Source of the DNA: Nitrospirota bacterium | GTDB taxonomy: Bacteria > Nitrospirota > Thermodesulfovibrionia > UBA6902 | Assembly (NCBI GenBank): GCA_016214845.1 | Contig: JACRMS010000020.1 | Coordinates: 62,001-126,000 of the forward strand | Length of the DNA stretch: 64,000 nt | Direction of reading: 5' to 3' | Part shown: in pieces, positions 61,526 to 64,000 of the stretch | How positions within the stretch are numbered: the stretch's first letter is position 1 | Layout: each line of letters starts with the position of its first letter | The notes under the pieces: model-generated | Databases searched by the model: none | Told to the model about the DNA's origin: nothing | What the model saw: the letters and a program-made list of their open reading frames with translations, nothing else | Program-made: the position numbers and the translations under genes

Positions 61526-62401
61526 TTAGTGTGTATCGAGTCCTTTTTCTCTTAAGATTTTTTTAATGTATTCTCTTTCTTCCGGGAATTCTTTCAGATT
61601 ATTAACATATTCCAGAAAGTGTTCTTCTATTTGATGTTCCCTCGTGATCCTTCCTGTTAAAAAAGACCACTGGAGGGGGAATCTCCCCGGCACAAGATGC
61701 ACATTGGTCCAGTGCCAGAAAACAATGACTGTGATCGCCATGACTGCCTCGTCGGCGTGCATTAACCTCGCGAGGTCCTGAAAGAATTCCGGATTGGGCC
61801 ATATGGTCGACATTGTCTCCGGATATAATAAGGTGGTGCCGGCAGTTACCAGAACAAAAGTCCCCCATATTATTGCAATATAATGGAGCTTTTGCTTGTA
61901 CATGAATTTGTACATCTTGGGTCTGTAAGGCTCACGCCCCGTAAAGTATTTGACGTCGTGGACAATATCCTGGACATCTTTTAACCACGGGATCTGTGTC
62001 CTCTTGAAGTCAAACTGTTTTTTCATTATCTTTTGAAAGGTGCCGCCAACAATTGTTAAAAGATGATACGCGCTTGCAACGACCATAAAGATCGCTGATA
62101 TCCTGTGGATAAGCCTTGCTGTATCAGGCCCGCCGAAGAGAGACATCACGTACGGCGCCCACCAGAGGCTGCTGAAATGCAGCGTAAGCCCTGTAGCAGC
62201 TAAGATCAGAAATGTTAGAAATGTCGCGAAATGCTGAATTACTATGTGAATTGAATATCTCGGCAGGTCGCCCAACGGATCTGATTTAACATGCTTGTAA
62301 ATGTCCCTCGGAATATTGCCTACGCCGTCTACATAGGTAAGATAATCATCTGTGTTCGTTATGTTATTTGCATCTGTTGTATCTTCACTGGAAGCCGCCA
62401 T
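61526..62401 (-). CDS. Di-heme cytochrome b (formate dehydrogenase gamma/cyt b561-like), module B
   Basis: A 291-residue integral membrane protein with an acidic Asn/Thr-rich N-terminal tail of about 45 residues absent from the module-A protein. Heme-ligand histidines are in VIQHFATFLTFLILAATG, LIHRISAIFMVVASAYHLL and VFWHWTNVHL. SLWWAPYVMSLFGG matches the other copy's AAWAPYLYALFGG. AGGAGG precedes the ATG. No catalytic dehydrogenase subunit is nearby, which favours a quinol-oxidising role. Confidence 0.87.
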   Translation of the reverse strand: MAASSEDTTDANNITNTDDYLTYVDGVGNIPRDIYKHVKSDPLGDLPRYSIHIVIQHFATFLTFLILAATGLTLHFSSLWWAPYVMSLFGGPDTARLIHRISAIFMVVASAYHLLTIVGGTFQKIMKKQFDFKRTQIPWLKDVQDIVHDVKYFTGREPYRPKMYKFMYKQKLHYIAIIWGTFVLVTAGTTLLYPETMSTIWPNPEFFQDLARLMHADEAVMAITVIVFWHWTNVHLVPGRFPLQWSFLTGRITREHQIEEHFLEYVNNLKEFPEEREYIKKILREKGLDTH

Positions 62402-62432
62402 TTTACCTCCTGGTTTCTATAGAGAATTTATC

Positions 62433-63500
62433 TTAAACTTTTGGTTTCCGTTTTGCGATACCGCGCCATGAAGTGCCCTTCTTTATCTGCCATTCAATGC
62501 CGTCCTTCTTCCTGCCGAGTGTTTCAACTATCGATAATCCGATAAGGCCGAAAACAGATCCATAAAAAGCGAATGTAAGTCCAAACGCTATAAAATGTAT
62601 TATGGGTTTTTTATGGCTTGAGTGGACATCTATCTTGACAAACCGGTCATTGACGTTTGTGTGACATTGCCTGCAGGTGTTGGCCTTGTTTCTCAGGTTG
62701 ACGGTAGACTGAGATTCATCCTTTTTATATATATCGTGTATTGAATTGGTAGCATGACAACTCACGCAGTCGGCGGAGACCTGTGACCCGAGGGACACGG
62801 ACTTACCGTGGATCGAATTTTTGTAAGTATCTACAGCCTCCAGGCTCACCTCTGATACCCTGAATCTCTTCATCTGCTCAGCATTTTCATGGCAGTTCTT
62901 GGAGCATAGCTGGACTATTTCCTGGGGTGAGCGTGAGGTCTTGTTCCTGAGACGGTGCGTGATATGCTTGTATGCCATTGTGACGCCCTGTCTTTCGTGA
63001 CAGTTCAAACAGCGCAGAAGGCTCGTTGACGCAACCCTCTCCTCATCCACTTTTGTATAGATCGGGTTCTGGTGGCAGTATTTGCAATACGGCTTTGCTT
63101 TTTTCAATTCGGTCGAGTCATTGGGTTTTAGCCCGTGCACGCTCTTGTTATACACATCTATGATTTTCTTGTGCGAAAAGTTTTCACTTGAAAAAGGAGG
63201 CTTGATGTGGCATTCGTTGGCACAGTTGACTTCCTCTGTCACAGGGTCGTGGGGAAGCTTATTAATATAGGTGTGGCAGTCTCTGCAGGGGACGTTTCTG
63301 TGGACAGTATTGGAATAGATATTTTCGTTAACATAATAACTTCTCTTCCTTCCCTGCTCGTCTATTCGTCCGATCTGGCGGTACTTGTGGCACATAAGAC
63401 AGTTTTCCTTATCTGCCGCTTCAGCATTAACTTCAATGAGTGAAAAAAAAGTTACTGTCAAAATGAACAAAGTGATTTTAAATATAGTTGAGCGTTCCAA
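62433..63500 (-). CDS. Membrane octaheme cytochrome c with atypical heme motifs (module B)
   Basis: A 355-residue cytochrome with signal peptide, six CXXCH motifs (CLMCH, CRDCH, CKYCH, CLNCH, CVSCH, CRQCH) and two CX3CH sites (CANECH, CSKNCH), eight potential hemes in all. A C-terminal membrane helix (about residues 300-325) and a basic tail follow. ADKENCLMCHKYRQIGRIDEQG closely matches the module-A start of the mature protein. It begins at TTG seven bases from GGGGG; no in-frame ATG lies ahead of the first heme site. It is the first gene of module B. Confidence 0.85.
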   Translation of the reverse strand: MERSTIFKITLFILTVTFFSLIEVNAEAADKENCLMCHKYRQIGRIDEQGRKRSYYVNENIYSNTVHRNVPCRDCHTYINKLPHDPVTEEVNCANECHIKPPFSSENFSHKKIIDVYNKSVHGLKPNDSTELKKAKPYCKYCHQNPIYTKVDEERVASTSLLRCLNCHERQGVTMAYKHITHRLRNKTSRSPQEIVQLCSKNCHENAEQMKRFRVSEVSLEAVDTYKNSIHGKSVSLGSQVSADCVSCHATNSIHDIYKKDESQSTVNLRNKANTCRQCHTNVNDRFVKIDVHSSHKKPIIHFIAFGLTFAFYGSVFGLIGLSIVETLGRKKDGIEWQIKKGTSWRGIAKRKPKV

Positions 63501-63767
63501 TTTTCTTCCCCCTTCTATCCTGCTTATTTTGTATCTCTACAACCTCTACAGGAAAGAATTAGTTAGTTTTATTTATAGAATTATAAGCTCTACTTAAAAT
63601 AGGATTTTTTGGTAAAACAAATATTATTAACATTTGCTTTTTCTAAAGTCAATATTACGAATTGCTTCATTAAAAATTTAAATGAGGTTTGGCCAGTTAC
63701 CTTTGGGTAAAACATCATCAGAAAATTGAACTTTTGGTTATAATAAAAAAATTACCGGGAGGTTTAC

Positions 63768-64000
63768 ATGCCTGAAGTAACAGTGGAAAAGATTTCATAT
63801 GGCGGGTGGGACAATTGCGTGCAGGTAAAAAACGAGTCCATTGACCTTGTAATTACTGTTGATGTTGGTCCGCGGATCATCAGGTATGGTTTCATTGGCC
63901 GGGACAATGAGATGTGTGAAGTCGAATCAACGATGGGAATAACAGGCGGGAACGAATGGAGGATTTATGGCGGACACCGCCTCTGGCACAGCCCTGAATC
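63768..64000 (+). CDS. Galactose-mutarotase-like protein, N-terminal part (3' end outside window)
   Basis: An open frame that runs off the right edge (77 codons visible). GGGAGG lies just before the ATG. The sequence MPEVTVEKISYGGWDNCVQV, VDVGPRIIRYGF and YGGHRLWHSPE resembles DUF4380/aldose-epimerase-like carbohydrate-binding proteins; GGHRLWH is typical of that group. The sugar or function is unknown. It is divergent from module B, with 267 bp of AT-rich DNA between that should hold both promoters. Confidence 0.6.
   Translation, partial: MPEVTVEKISYGGWDNCVQVKNESIDLVITVDVGPRIIRYGFIGRDNEMCEVESTMGITGGNEWRIYGGHRLWHSPE

Overview
The window reads as one bacterial chromosome segment of about 64 kb. 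Its G+C looks moderate and it carries many short palindromic intergenic repeats. The gene set, those repeat families (including the ones that read as PPFEKGG and VGAGLKPAPT when translated) and the very heme-rich cytochromes fit an anaerobic member of the Nitrospirota (Thermodesulfovibrionia-like). That placement is inferred from gene content; no rRNA is present to test it. A Desulfobacterota-like host is the main alternative.

Layout. 1-1.5 kb: the tail of a response regulator, tRNA-Ser, an RRM protein, a lipoprotein and tRNA-Arg. 1.6-5.1 kb: a minus-strand [NiFe]-hydrogenase maturation operon hypC-A-B-E-D, without hypF or structural genes. 5.3-8.7 kb: a DJ-1/PfpI protein, a DUF1015 protein, apt and mtnP. 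9-16 kb: an accessory defence island holding a GHKL ATPase, an antitoxin-like/nucleotidyltransferase pair, a PAPS-reductase-family (PP-loop) protein, a sulfur-binding-domain HNH nuclease, a drastically short ATPase and a DUF4007 protein. Together they resemble a rearranged, partly eroded DNA phosphorothioation-type system. 16.4-41.1 kb: mostly housekeeping. It holds a metallopeptidase-propeller-barrel protein, nrnA-rbfA-DUF503-infB, rpmB, rpsF-ssb-rpsR with two DUF507 genes, tRNA-Ile and tRNA-Ala, rpsU-yqeY, pcrA-gatC, glmS, glmU, a radical SAM protein, a glycosyltransferase and tig-clpP-clpX.

41.1-63.5 kb is the most striking region. Two copies of one five-gene redox module lie on the minus strand, each in the order octaheme membrane cytochrome, cytochrome b, membrane triheme cytochrome, NHL beta-propeller, giant 18-20-heme cytochrome. 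Between them sit four exported proteins: a YD-repeat/thrombospondin-3/dockerin-like protein, a TPR lipoprotein, a 2016-residue RHS protein and a DUF1566 lipoprotein. The simplest model is two parallel routes taking quinol electrons through the cytochrome b and anchored cytochromes to long periplasmic or extracellular heme wires.

A second theme is repeats that have become protein-coding. Palindromic elements are translated in frame inside hypB, a glycosyltransferase and the metallopeptidase-barrel gene. Other repeats supply the ends of HypB, HypD and the glycosyltransferase, the start of an NHL protein and the leader of a giant cytochrome. A MITE-like element with about 33-bp inverted ends abuts the yqeY stop codon.
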